Below are positions 1 to 5,698 of a stretch of 5,799 bases of DNA, one piece after another; the stretch's first letter is position 1, and every line of letters begins with the position of its first letter. The notes under the pieces were generated by a model, which searched no databases, was not told the DNA's origin, and worked only from the letters and a program-made list of their open reading frames with translations. A program made the position numbers and the translations under genes. Source of the DNA: Actinomycetota bacterium (GTDB lineage: Bacteria > Actinomycetota > Actinomycetes > S36-B12); assembly GCA_026392575.1 (NCBI GenBank), contig JAPLBU010000249.1, positions 1 through 5,799 of the forward strand. Direction: 5' to 3'.

Positions 1-1044
1 ACCCGGCACCGTGGCGCTGTCAGTCGTGCCACTGAGCGCAAGGTAGCCGCTCGTGCCCTGCGCGTTGATCGCGTAGACGCGGTACCAGCGGCTCACCCCA
101 TTACCCAGACCCGTATCCGCATACGACAGGCCGGGCTGCGTGGTCACCAGCGTCGTGAACCCCGCCGAGTCCGATACGTCCGACACATCGATCCGGTACC
201 CGGTCAGGGGGTCCCCACCATCAGACACCGGAGCCGTCCACCCGAGGTCGATGCTTCCGGCACCACCGGTCGCCGAACCCGACGCCGGCGCACCCGGCAC
301 AGTGTTGGAGCCCGGAGCAGGATCAGTGGTGGCCGTTGCCTCGTAGTACGTCGCACTCGTCCCGATCATGTTGATCGCATAGACCCGGTAGTAGCGGGTA
401 GCACTGTCGGCCAACGACGAGTCGGCGTACGTCAGGCCGGGCTGGGCCACCACCAGCGTCGTGAACCCGCTCGAAGCGTCCGTGTCCGACACATCGATCC
501 GATAGCCCGTGACACCGCTCCCGCCATCGGATGCCGGAGCGGACCACGCGAGGTCGATCTTCGACGCACCGCCCGTCGCGGACAGACCCAACGGTGCACC
601 GGGGGCGGTCGCGACGGTGATCTCGAAGCTGAGGAGGCCAACGGTGAACTGGACGGCAGCAGCCTGGACAGTCGAGGGAGCTCTGAACGTGACGCTGTCG
701 TAGTTCCCATCGCTGGCGGTCTGACCCACGCCTAGGTAGCTCATTCCTACCGACGGGAGGAAGTGCAGGTCGACGGTGCCGACACCGAAGTACCCCGATG
801 CTGGCACGGAAGCTGTCCTGCAGGTGGCGTAGTCCAGGCTGACGGTCAGTACCTGGTTCGGGGCCAGGGTGTACGGCTGCGTCGCAACGGAATCGCACGC
901 AAGCGTCGGTACTGGTACTGCGTTGGCGCCGGGCGCCACCGCCAGGGAGATCCCGCCGCCGATCAGCATCGCCACGGTGGTCACGAGAGCCAGCCCGCGC
1001 CTGTGCAGGGATCCGGATCGGTGTGCGATGTGGCGATGACTCAT
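1..1044 (-). CDS. Secreted fibronectin type III repeat protein (N-terminal 348 residues; 3' end beyond window)
   Basis: The frame stays open from ATG at 1044 to the left edge, so the C-terminus is missing. Residues 1-42 form an export signal: a basic start (MSHRHIAHRS...RR), a hydrophobic core (about 18-37) and an AxA site (A40-N41-A42). Residues 50-143 are a beta-rich module with a cysteine pair, C50 and C75, the latter in an 'ATC' motif shared with the 944-residue neighbour. Two FN3 domains follow at about 148-245 and 250-345. Both show the FN3 hallmarks (PGAP start, a 'W[ST]AP..DGG...TGYRIDVSD' core, 'RWYRVYAIN' strand). A third repeat begins at 346-348 (VPG). The start is chosen because AGGGAG lies 6 nt upstream and the export signal begins there. 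By family this is an extracellular or surface binding or scaffold protein; no catalytic motif is visible and the ligand is unknown. The signal segment GGGISLAVAP is close to GGVSLAVAP in the 383-residue neighbour, which supports paralogy. Confidence 0.85.
   Translation of the reverse strand, partial: MSHRHIAHRSGSLHRRGLALVTTVAMLIGGGISLAVAPGANAVPVPTLACDSVATQPYTLAPNQVLTVSLDYATCRTASVPASGYFGVGTVDLHFLPSVGMSYLGVGQTASDGNYDSVTFRAPSTVQAAAVQFTVGLLSFEITVATAPGAPLGLSATGGASKIDLAWSAPASDGGSGVTGYRIDVSDTDASSGFTTLVVAQPGLTYADSSLADSATRYYRVYAINMIGTSATYYEATATTDPAPGSNTVPGAPASGSATGGAGSIDLGWTAPVSDGGDPLTGYRIDVSDVSDSAGFTTLVTTQPGLSYADTGLGNGVSRWYRVYAINAQGTSGYLALSGTTDSATVPG
7..297 (-). repeat. FN3 repeat unit 2 of the partial gene
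   Basis: This encodes residues 250-346 and matches 298-603 along its length. The VPG that opens a further unit follows at the window edge, so the array probably continues beyond it. Confidence 0.75.
298..603 (-). repeat. FN3 repeat unit 1 of the partial gene
   Basis: This encodes residues 148-249. It is a tandem relative of 7-297, with a period of 102 residues here and 97 for the next unit. Near-identical DNA runs occur around the YRIDVSD and GFTTLV segments, so the tandem copies arose by fairly recent duplication. Confidence 0.75.
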
Positions 1045-1172
1045 GCGGTGCTCCCTAGGAATGAGCGGACCGCACTGCCCGCACAGATCCCGATCGGCTG
1101 AGCCGAATCCGCGGCCTCCCACCGTGGCTACGCCGTACCGTCGATCCCCATGCAGCAACAAGTGCGGCTAAT
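1045..1172 (-). other. Structured 5' leader (candidate) of the FN3 repeat gene
   Basis: This is a leader of about 128 nt between the predicted transcription start (near 1172) and the ATG. CCGCACT at the start of the leader (1161-1167) can pair with AGTGCGG near its end (1070-1076), closing a loop that contains the local inverted repeat TCGGCT-C-AGCCGA. The distal arm ends 25 nt before the ATG, close to the 27 nt seen for the corresponding long inverted repeat of the 944-residue gene. Sequence near the 3' arm (CGATCG.G.TCTG) also resembles that leader. I cannot match it to a known riboswitch class. The start position is inferred from the promoter, not measured. Confidence 0.35.
1050..1067 (-). 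promoter_or_regulatory. Ribosome binding site within an 18-nt segment shared with the 944-residue gene
   Basis: Read in the gene direction the segment is CGCTCATTCCTAGGGAGC. It contains the Shine-Dalgarno AGGGAG (1051-1056), 6 nt before the ATG at 1044. The same 18 nt occur unchanged before the 944-residue gene (5486-5503). GCTC and GAGC at the two ends could pair and partly cover the ribosome site; that pairing is inference. Confidence 0.7.
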
Positions 1173-1178
1173 CAGATG

Positions 1179-1229
1179 ACAATGAAGGCCAGCCTTCGCT
1201 TTGTAAAATGAGGCATAGGGTTTTCCCTA
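1179..1229 (-). promoter_or_regulatory. Promoter and operator A, for the FN3 repeat gene (1-1044)
   Basis: In the gene direction there is a palindrome TAGGG-AAAA-CCCTA (1216-1229), then TGCCTC, a -35-like TTTACA (1202-1207), a 17-nt spacer and a weak -10-like CATTGT (1179-1184). The plus-strand block GAGGCATAGGGTTTTCCCTA (1210-1229) is identical in promoters B and C. The spacer holds a second perfect inverted repeat, GAAGGC-CA-GCCTTC (1184-1197). The palindrome resembles LuxR/NarL-family operators; the known PAS-LuxR PimM box is CTVGGGAWWTCCCBAG, and this site matches 14 of its 16 positions. A strong operator with a poor -10 suggests an activated promoter. The regulator is not identified here. 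Confidence 0.6.
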
Positions 1230-1255
1230 GGTGACTGATCTGGCCCCTCACAAGC

Positions 1256-1296
1256 CGATGGGCCCGCCTCCCCCAGCGGAGAGACGGGCCCCATCG
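1256..1296 (-). terminator. Imperfect hairpin terminator after the 383-residue gene
   Basis: The hairpin begins 13 nt past the TAG stop of the 383-residue gene. The arms CGATGGGCCCG and CGGGCCCCATCG pair with one bulged base, and the stem continues inward with two mismatches to a CAGC loop. No run of U follows; the sequence after it is GGCTTGTGAGGGG. It is a diverged copy of the hairpin at 2595-2634. Intrinsic terminators without a U-tract are common in high-GC actinobacteria. Confidence 0.65.
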
Positions 1297-1309
1297 GACG
1301 AGCTGTCGA

Positions 1310-2461
1310 CTATCGGACACGGTACGTCCGGGTCGCCTGGTACGCGCTGTACGCACTCGACGGAGCGGCAGCCTTGCCGACCACCGTGCACGTGCCCGGC
1401 TTCAGCATCGTCGCCACCGAACGACCACGAACGGTCGACACCGAGCAGATCCCCTGAGACGCCTTGGCGGGACTCCAGCGGACCGTGACTCCAGCGTTCG
1501 TCTTAACCGGCTTAGCAGCCAGCACCAGCACATCGCCCACCGCGACCCGGCCACCCGCGGGCACCGCGATCTGCGCCTTCTGCGGAGTCGGCACGCCGCC
1601 GTAGATGATCCGGTAGGCGGTAGACCCCTTCAACGTGAGGTCGTCATCCAACACAGAGACCGTCTTTCCAACGGCCAGTGGCGTGCCAGCGCCGTCCACA
1701 CTCTGAAGGACGGTCTTCACCGGACGCCCCCACTCGCTGACACCTACATACCAGTCACCCGTGAAGATCCACGTTGCACCCGCGAAGTCGGTACGGAACA
1801 CGGGACCGGGTCCCGCCCAGTCGAGATACCCGTCCGCCGTGGCTGCGGTGGGGGCAGGAATCCACGGGGCGTTCAGGTTGAACATCTCCCAGTCCGACGT
1901 GCAGGCTGGGCCGAACGTGAACTCCAGTCCGTCACCGGGCTTTCCGTAGACCGTGACGTCTCTGTCGCAGTTGATGACATAGGAGGACGCGATCGGAGCG
2001 GACGTCGTCACCCGGTTGGACGGAACGGACGGTGCCGACGTTTCCGTCGCGTTCGTCGCCGTCACCGTGAACGTGTACCGGGTGCCTGGCGCCAGTCCCG
2101 TAACGCGGACCGGTCCACCGGCAGCCCCGGACAGTGTCCCGGTCACCTTTCCTGGGCTCGACGTCACCGTGTAGCCGGTGATCGCCGAGGCGCCAGCCGA
2201 CGCAGGTGAATCGAACGTCACAACTGCGGTCGTGGCACCTGTGAGGCTGGCTGACACATTCAGTGGGGCGGAAGGAGCGGAGGGGGTCGTGTCGAAGTTG
2301 ATCCAGAAGCGCTGGCCAGAGTTGGCATCCGTCAGATTCGCGACGTGGACCCCTGTGGTCAGCGGCGCCGTGGCCGAGGCCGTCGGCGCAACGGCCAGCG
2401 ACACCCCACCCGCGACCATCACTACTGCCGTTGTGGCGGCCAGCAATTTCCGAATTCCCAT
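1310..2461 (-). CDS. Secreted single-FN3 protein with cysteine-pair module and shared C-terminal domain (383 aa)
   Basis: Residues 1-30 form a Sec signal (MGIRKLLAAT, hydrophobic core, cleavage after A28-S29-A30). One FN3 domain spans about 63-154 (SAPSAPLNVSA, ITGYTV, VTGLAPGTRYTFTVTATN). A beta-rich module at about 160-290 opens with a cysteine pair, C165 and C187 (YVINC...PGDGLEFTFGPAC), and is unusually rich in Trp (residues 191-244). Residues 296-383 form a terminal domain with C338 and C358, about 70% identical by eye to the end of the 944-residue protein, finishing at TYRVR. There is no LPXTG, transmembrane tail or catalytic motif. ATG 2461 is preferred over an in-frame start further upstream: GAGGA lies 8 nt before it and the signal peptide begins exactly there, whereas the upstream extension reads through promoter B. 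Likely role, by family: extracellular or cell-wall-associated adhesion or binding; the ligand is unknown. Confidence 0.9.
   Translation of the reverse strand: MGIRKLLAATTAVVMVAGGVSLAVAPTASATAPLTTGVHVANLTDANSGQRFWINFDTTPSAPSAPLNVSASLTGATTAVVTFDSPASAGASAITGYTVTSSPGKVTGTLSGAAGGPVRVTGLAPGTRYTFTVTATNATETSAPSVPSNRVTTSAPIASSYVINCDRDVTVYGKPGDGLEFTFGPACTSDWEMFNLNAPWIPAPTAATADGYLDWAGPGPVFRTDFAGATWIFTGDWYVGVSEWGRPVKTVLQSVDGAGTPLAVGKTVSVLDDDLTLKGSTAYRIIYGGVPTPQKAQIAVPAGGRVAVGDVLVLAAKPVKTNAGVTVRWSPAKASQGICSVSTVRGRSVATMLKPGTCTVVGKAAAPSSAYSAYQATRTYRVR
1313..1576 (-). repeat. 3'-end copy 1: C-terminal domain of the 383-residue protein
   Basis: This segment encodes the 88-residue terminal domain and is repeated at 2651-2914. 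The longest exact shared run is 46 bp (1374-1419 equals 2712-2757). Similarity continues past the stop codon through the terminator and into the next promoter (to about 1185), so the duplicated unit is larger than the domain. Confidence 0.8.
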
Positions 2462-2469
2462 TCCCTGTG

Positions 2470-2474
2470 TCCTC
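2470..2474 (-). promoter_or_regulatory. Ribosome binding site of the 383-residue gene
   Basis: GAGGA lies 8 nt before the ATG at 2461 and decides the start. The 18-nt ribosome-site segment found before the other two secreted-protein genes is absent. The leader from the predicted transcription start (near 2511) is only about 50 nt and holds just a small CGGG-TGGA-CCCG hairpin (2479-2490). Confidence 0.7.
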
Positions 2475-2517
2475 ACGTCGGGTCCACCCGCTAGTCCGTG
2501 CGGCAGGCAACTCACTG

Positions 2518-2568
2518 ATGCTGAAGGCCAGCGTGCGCTTTGTAAATCGAGGCATAGGGTTTTCCCTA
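2518..2568 (-). promoter_or_regulatory. Promoter and operator B, for the 383-residue gene
   Basis: The layout and spacing match promoter A: palindrome TAGGG-AAAA-CCCTA (2555-2568), -35-like TTTACA (2541-2546), 17-nt spacer and weak -10-like CAGCAT (2518-2523). The 20-bp block at 2549-2568 is identical to those in A and C. The inverted repeat in the spacer is broken here on one side (AAGG-CCAG-CGTG). Flanking differences such as TC for AT at 2547-2548 make the conservation of the block itself stand out. Confidence 0.6.
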
Positions 2569-2594
2569 CCTGACCGTCGCGCCCCCTCACAAGC

Positions 2595-2634
2595 CGATGG
2601 GCCCGTCTCCCCCAGCGGGGAGACGGGCCCATCG
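2595..2634 (-). terminator. Perfect 18-bp hairpin terminator after the 944-residue gene
   Basis: The arms at 2595-2612 and 2617-2634 are exact reverse complements around a CAGC loop, giving an 18-bp stem starting 13 nt past the TAG stop (2648-2650). The next transcribed bases are GCTTGTGAGGGGG, not a U-tract. It lies between this stop and promoter B, so the 383-residue gene is probably transcribed separately. Confidence 0.8.
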
Positions 2635-2647
2635 ATCGAGCTAGCGA

Positions 2648-5482
2648 CTAGCGGACGCGGTACGTCCGGGTTGTCTGGAAGGCGGCGTACGCACCCGACG
2701 GAGCGGCAGCGTTGCCGACCACCGTGCACGTGCCCGGCTTCAGCATCGTCGCCACCGCACGACCACCAGTCGTTGCGACGGAGCAGACACCGGCCGAGGC
2801 CTTCGTCCGACTCCACCGCACCGTCACGCCCGCATCCGTCTTCACGGCCTTGGCTGCCAGCACCACACGGCTGCCTGCCGTGAACCGACCGCTCACCGGA
2901 GCGGTGATGCGGGCCGTCTGGGCCTTGGCCGCTGTCGACGCCTGGAGCGGCGCCACCACGGTCACACCCAGCTCCAGGGTCAGCGACTGACCCGACGGGG
3001 TCGTGCCGATCGCCTCGAGCGTGTGATTGCCCGTGGGGATGTTCTCCGGCATCGGCACCTCGCCGATGAGCTCGCCCTTGGCGTTCACCGGCACCGTACC
3101 CAGCAGGATCGGGTCGGAGTGCAGGTAGAGCACAACCGTGCTCTTCGGGTCGAAGCCCGTACCACCGATAACCGTTCCGCCGCCCTGATTGACCACCAGG
3201 GAGCCGTCGGCCGCGAGCTTGATCGGAGTGCCATCACTCGTCACCGACGCGAGGACGAACGACACCCCGGCACCCGTCACAACCAGGCCCGCACCGTTCG
3301 CGGCCTTCGTGATCACGACCGGCGTCTCGACACCGTTGATGATGATGCTGCCCTCACCGGGCTGCAGCGTCGTCGGCGGCACTACCGGAGTGGTCGACGC
3401 AGGAGTCGTGTCCGGGGTCGACGTGCCGCCGCCACCCGGGGTGGGCGGTGTCGGCGGCGCGTTGACGGCGATGCGTATGGTGAAGCTGGTGCCGTTGCGT
3501 ACTCCCGTGCCGACCGCGAACTGGCTGGTCATCGGTTCAGCCTGCTGAGGAGCCGTGTAGACGATCTGCGTCCACGGATTCGAGGTGACGTCGGGGTCCT
3601 GCGAGGCGCCTGCACCGGGGTTGCTCGGGCTCAACTCGACAGAGCCACCGTCCAAGGTCTTGACGGACAGGCCGGCACCGAAATAGCCGACATACGTAAC
3701 TGGATTAGTGCCTGGGTCCGGTGTCAGCGACGCACTTGCGCAGGAACCTGGGACCGTAAGCCGCGGCACGAGATCAAGAGTCAACGTCTGCCCGGCATCC
3801 ACGGTGAAGTCGAGTATGTGCGCTCCCCCAATGCTGCAGTTCAGCTGGTAGTTGTCACTAGCCAGCCCGCCCACCCTGTCGAGCCCGATGTTGCTGGGTC
3901 CAACTTCGTTGACAGCGAACACGCGGTACCACCGGTACGTGCCGTTGGGCAGCACATCGACGTAGGAGGTCGCCTCCGGTCCAATGGGCGTCGGGGGGTT
4001 CAGGGGAAGCCACGAACTCGGGTCGTACACAGGCGAGACGTCGGAGTACTCAATTCCGTACCCCGAGAGTGCGGCTCCGCCGTCATAGCCAGGTGCCGAC
4101 CACGCCAAGGAGATCTGACCATCACTGCCAGTCGCTGACACACCGACGGGAGCCCCGGGCGCACACGGGCAGGTGGTGATGGCATCAACCGTGTAGTTGG
4201 ACCAGGCGGACGCGCCTGCATCACTGACCGCCCGCACCCTGAACGTGTACGAGGTACCCGGTTGAAGACCCGAGACCGTGGCTGTCATCGTGCTATCAGA
4301 CAACCCCTGACTCAGCGTCCCGGTACCCCCGGCCGGGTTGGATTGGATCTCGTACCGGGTCACAGGAGGAGACACCACCGGCGAACCCGTGAACCACACC
4401 TGCGCGGTCGTCGTCGTCAAGGGCATCGCGAATTGGGCCACCGGTGCTTCTGGAACGGATGTCGCGCAACTGGCAGCCAAGGTCGCATTCCCTGAGTCGA
4501 CGCCATAAGAAACCGTCGTGATGGTATTGGCAGCGAAGAGGTAGGTGACCGATCCAGGGAAGGAATGCGACTCAACGACCGAGCCCGCAGGGACCTGGAG
4601 ATATACCGACGTCGGAGTTCCCGCTGATGTTGGGCTGGCGGCCGAGACCGTCACCCGTTCGCCCGCGAAGTACTGGCGGGAGGGGATGTCTATTCGGGTC
4701 CGCTCGACCGATCCCACCGCCAGGATCGTCGCGCACCCGGATATCTCAGTGCTGGCACCGGCTAGCGCCGACGGATCAACGAGCGGCTGGGGGTTCCAGG
4801 TCGCACGCGCCTTAACGAAGTACACGCGGTTTACATTCGGCGCCAGGCCACTATCGGTCATCGACGTGGAAGCCGTGCAGCGAAGAAACGTGTCGGGGAC
4901 CGTCAGATAATTCTCCGTGTAGTAGACGCAGTAGCTGAATACCGAGCCGGGGTTTACCAACGGGGGGCTCCAGGTCAGATCGATCTTGCCCACTCCACCC
5001 GTTGCGACGAGGTTCTGCGGCGGCCCCGGAACGAGGGTGTCATCCACGGTGAAATTGAAGGTGTAGCTCACCTGGGTATTCGGGTTGGCGGGATCTAGCC
5101 CGACCGTGAACTGCTCCGACCCCGTCGCAAGACCTGCGTTGAAGGTGACTCCGCTAAAGCCGGCGGGGTCCGCTACTCCGTTTCCTGGAGAGAGCGGAAG
5201 CGGCGCCAGCGGATTCGGGGTGAGGTCCAAATAGACGGCAATATTCGTCGCTTTGACGGACTTGCACGTGGCAGGATCGAAATAGAACGTCATGCTTTGG
5301 CCCGGTGCCACCGTGTAGCTCTCAACCTGCGGCGATCCGGAGCACACTCGCGGGGGCACGGCAGAGGCCGCCGGAGCATTCGCCACGGCCACTCCCGTCG
5401 CGATCATCGCGACACTGGCAATCATGGACATCGCGCGCACGCGCAGCGATGTCCGTCGATTCGAAGTGGCACGTGTACTCAT
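2648..5482 (-). CDS. Large secreted multidomain FN3 / Ig-like protein (944 aa)
   Basis: Residues 1-41 are an export signal with cleavage after A39-S40-A41. Order of modules: cysteine-pair module about 47-147 (C47, C73 in PATC); atypical FN3 about 151-247 with an extra cysteine pair (C185, C202); beta-rich region with C250 and C339; FN3 about 343-437 (VSGLQPGTSYTFRVRAVS); FN3 about 441-545 (APGAPVGVSA, YRWYRVFAVN); a further cysteine-pair module about 544-675 (C549, C581); Pro/Thr/Gly linker 675-708; beta domain about 709-768; actinobacterial surface-protein-type beta module about 768-843 (GGTGFDPKSTVVLYLHSDPILLG...); terminal domain 857-944 (C900, C919) ending in TYRVR. No sortase motif, anchor or enzyme signature is visible. 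ATG 5482 is chosen over a TTG start 42 codons upstream because it has AGGGAG just upstream and starts the signal peptide; the longer form would prepend a charged, Cys-containing segment lying over the leader inverted repeat. Likely an extracellular or wall-associated binding protein; ligand unknown. Confidence 0.92.
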   Translation of the reverse strand: MSTRATSNRRTSLRVRAMSMIASVAMIATGVAVANAPAASAVPPRVCSGSPQVESYTVAPGQSMTFYFDPATCKSVKATNIAVYLDLTPNPLAPLPLSPGNGVADPAGFSGVTFNAGLATGSEQFTVGLDPANPNTQVSYTFNFTVDDTLVPGPPQNLVATGGVGKIDLTWSPPLVNPGSVFSYCVYYTENYLTVPDTFLRCTASTSMTDSGLAPNVNRVYFVKARATWNPQPLVDPSALAGASTEISGCATILAVGSVERTRIDIPSRQYFAGERVTVSAASPTSAGTPTSVYLQVPAGSVVESHSFPGSVTYLFAANTITTVSYGVDSGNATLAASCATSVPEAPVAQFAMPLTTTTAQVWFTGSPVVSPPVTRYEIQSNPAGGTGTLSQGLSDSTMTATVSGLQPGTSYTFRVRAVSDAGASAWSNYTVDAITTCPCAPGAPVGVSATGSDGQISLAWSAPGYDGGAALSGYGIEYSDVSPVYDPSSWLPLNPPTPIGPEATSYVDVLPNGTYRWYRVFAVNEVGPSNIGLDRVGGLASDNYQLNCSIGGAHILDFTVDAGQTLTLDLVPRLTVPGSCASASLTPDPGTNPVTYVGYFGAGLSVKTLDGGSVELSPSNPGAGASQDPDVTSNPWTQIVYTAPQQAEPMTSQFAVGTGVRNGTSFTIRIAVNAPPTPPTPGGGGTSTPDTTPASTTPVVPPTTLQPGEGSIIINGVETPVVITKAANGAGLVVTGAGVSFVLASVTSDGTPIKLAADGSLVVNQGGGTVIGGTGFDPKSTVVLYLHSDPILLGTVPVNAKGELIGEVPMPENIPTGNHTLEAIGTTPSGQSLTLELGVTVVAPLQASTAAKAQTARITAPVSGRFTAGSRVVLAAKAVKTDAGVTVRWSRTKASAGVCSVATTGGRAVATMLKPGTCTVVGNAAAPSGAYAAFQTTRTYRVR
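2651..2914 (-). repeat. 3'-end copy 2: C-terminal domain of the 944-residue protein
   Basis: This segment encodes the same 88-residue terminal domain as 1313-1576; 62 of 88 residues match by hand alignment. The 46-bp exact run at 2712-2757 codes for the VATMLKPGTCTVVG core. The best-kept part is the C-terminal half. Confidence 0.8.
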
Positions 5483-5485
5483 GGG

Positions 5486-5503
5486 GCTCCCTAGGAATGA
5501 GCG
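5486..5503 (-). promoter_or_regulatory. Ribosome binding site of the 944-residue gene, in the shared 18-nt segment
   Basis: CGCTCATTCCTAGGGAGC in the gene direction is identical to 1050-1067. AGGGAG (5487-5492) is followed by CCCC and the ATG, a slightly tight spacing of 4 nt (6 nt if counted from AGGG). It supports ATG 5482 as the start. Confidence 0.7.
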
Positions 5504-5509
5504 AAATGC

Positions 5510-5606
5510 GCTCCGTCCGCAGGCAGAACTCGATCGACGGTTCCGGGCCCACGGCGTTCCTAGGCACCGGTTCCCGTACGTCTCTCGGCCTGCCTGCGGA
5601 CGGAGC
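5510..5606 (-). other. Long inverted repeat in the 5' leader of the 944-residue gene
   Basis: The arms 5510-5526 and 5590-5606 are exact reverse complements of 17 nt (GCTCCGTCCGCAGGCAG and its complement) around a 63-nt loop. The loop can form smaller hairpins such as GGTG-CCTAGGAA-CGCC. In mRNA the structure would start about 11 nt after the predicted transcription start and end 27 nt before the ATG. The position suggests a cis-regulatory or stabilising leader RNA. It does not match a riboswitch class that I recognise. Confidence 0.6.
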
Positions 5607-5623
5607 AACGGTGAACGAGTGCC

Positions 5624-5674
5624 ACAGTGAAGGGCAACCTTGCCTAAGTAAAATGAGGCATAGGGTTTTCCCTA
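5624..5674 (-). promoter_or_regulatory. Promoter and operator C, for the 944-residue gene
   Basis: Palindrome TAGGG-AAAA-CCCTA (5661-5674), -35-like TTTACT (5647-5652), 17-nt spacer and weak -10-like CACTGT (5624-5629). The 20-bp block 5655-5674 is identical to those in A and B with the same spacing to the downstream elements. The spacer carries AAGG-GCAA-CCTT (5630-5641), the counterpart of the inverted repeat in A. The operator begins 24 bp past the stop of the gene at the right edge. Confidence 0.6.
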
Positions 5675-5698
5675 GGTCGCCTCTAAGACTGTGGGCCG

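Noticed and set aside
323..898. Minus-strand 191-codon frame
   Set aside because: It is out of frame with the FN3 repeat gene, which shows a clear signal peptide and two FN3 domains across the same bases.
2462..2632. 57-codon N-terminal extension of the 383-residue protein
   Set aside because: It reads through the terminator arm and promoter B, and its residues are translated regulatory DNA. ATG 2461 has a ribosome site and begins the signal peptide.
1932..2816. Minus-strand 294-codon frame overlapping two genes
   Set aside because: It runs through the end of the 944-residue gene, the terminator and promoter B in another frame, and its product lacks the FN3 and signal features seen in the correct frame.
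3023..4138. Long open plus-strand frame (371 codons)
   Set aside because: It lies wholly antisense to the 944-residue gene, encodes an Arg/His-rich low-complexity product with no domain, and has no convincing ribosome site. It is typical of high-GC shadow frames.
5510..5606. Known riboswitch such as c-di-GMP or c-di-AMP (ydaO) in the leader
   Set aside because: Those classes are known upstream of secreted-protein genes, but I could not find their conserved core sequences here.
5483..5608. 42-codon N-terminal extension of the 944-residue protein from a TTG start
   Set aside because: It would put a charged segment ahead of a normal signal peptide, covers the leader inverted repeat, and lacks the good ribosome site present before ATG 5482.
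1205..5676. The repeated 20-bp block as CRISPR repeats or transposon ends
   Set aside because: The copies are more than 1.3 kb apart, in the same orientation, each at a promoter, with genes between and no transposase or cas gene.
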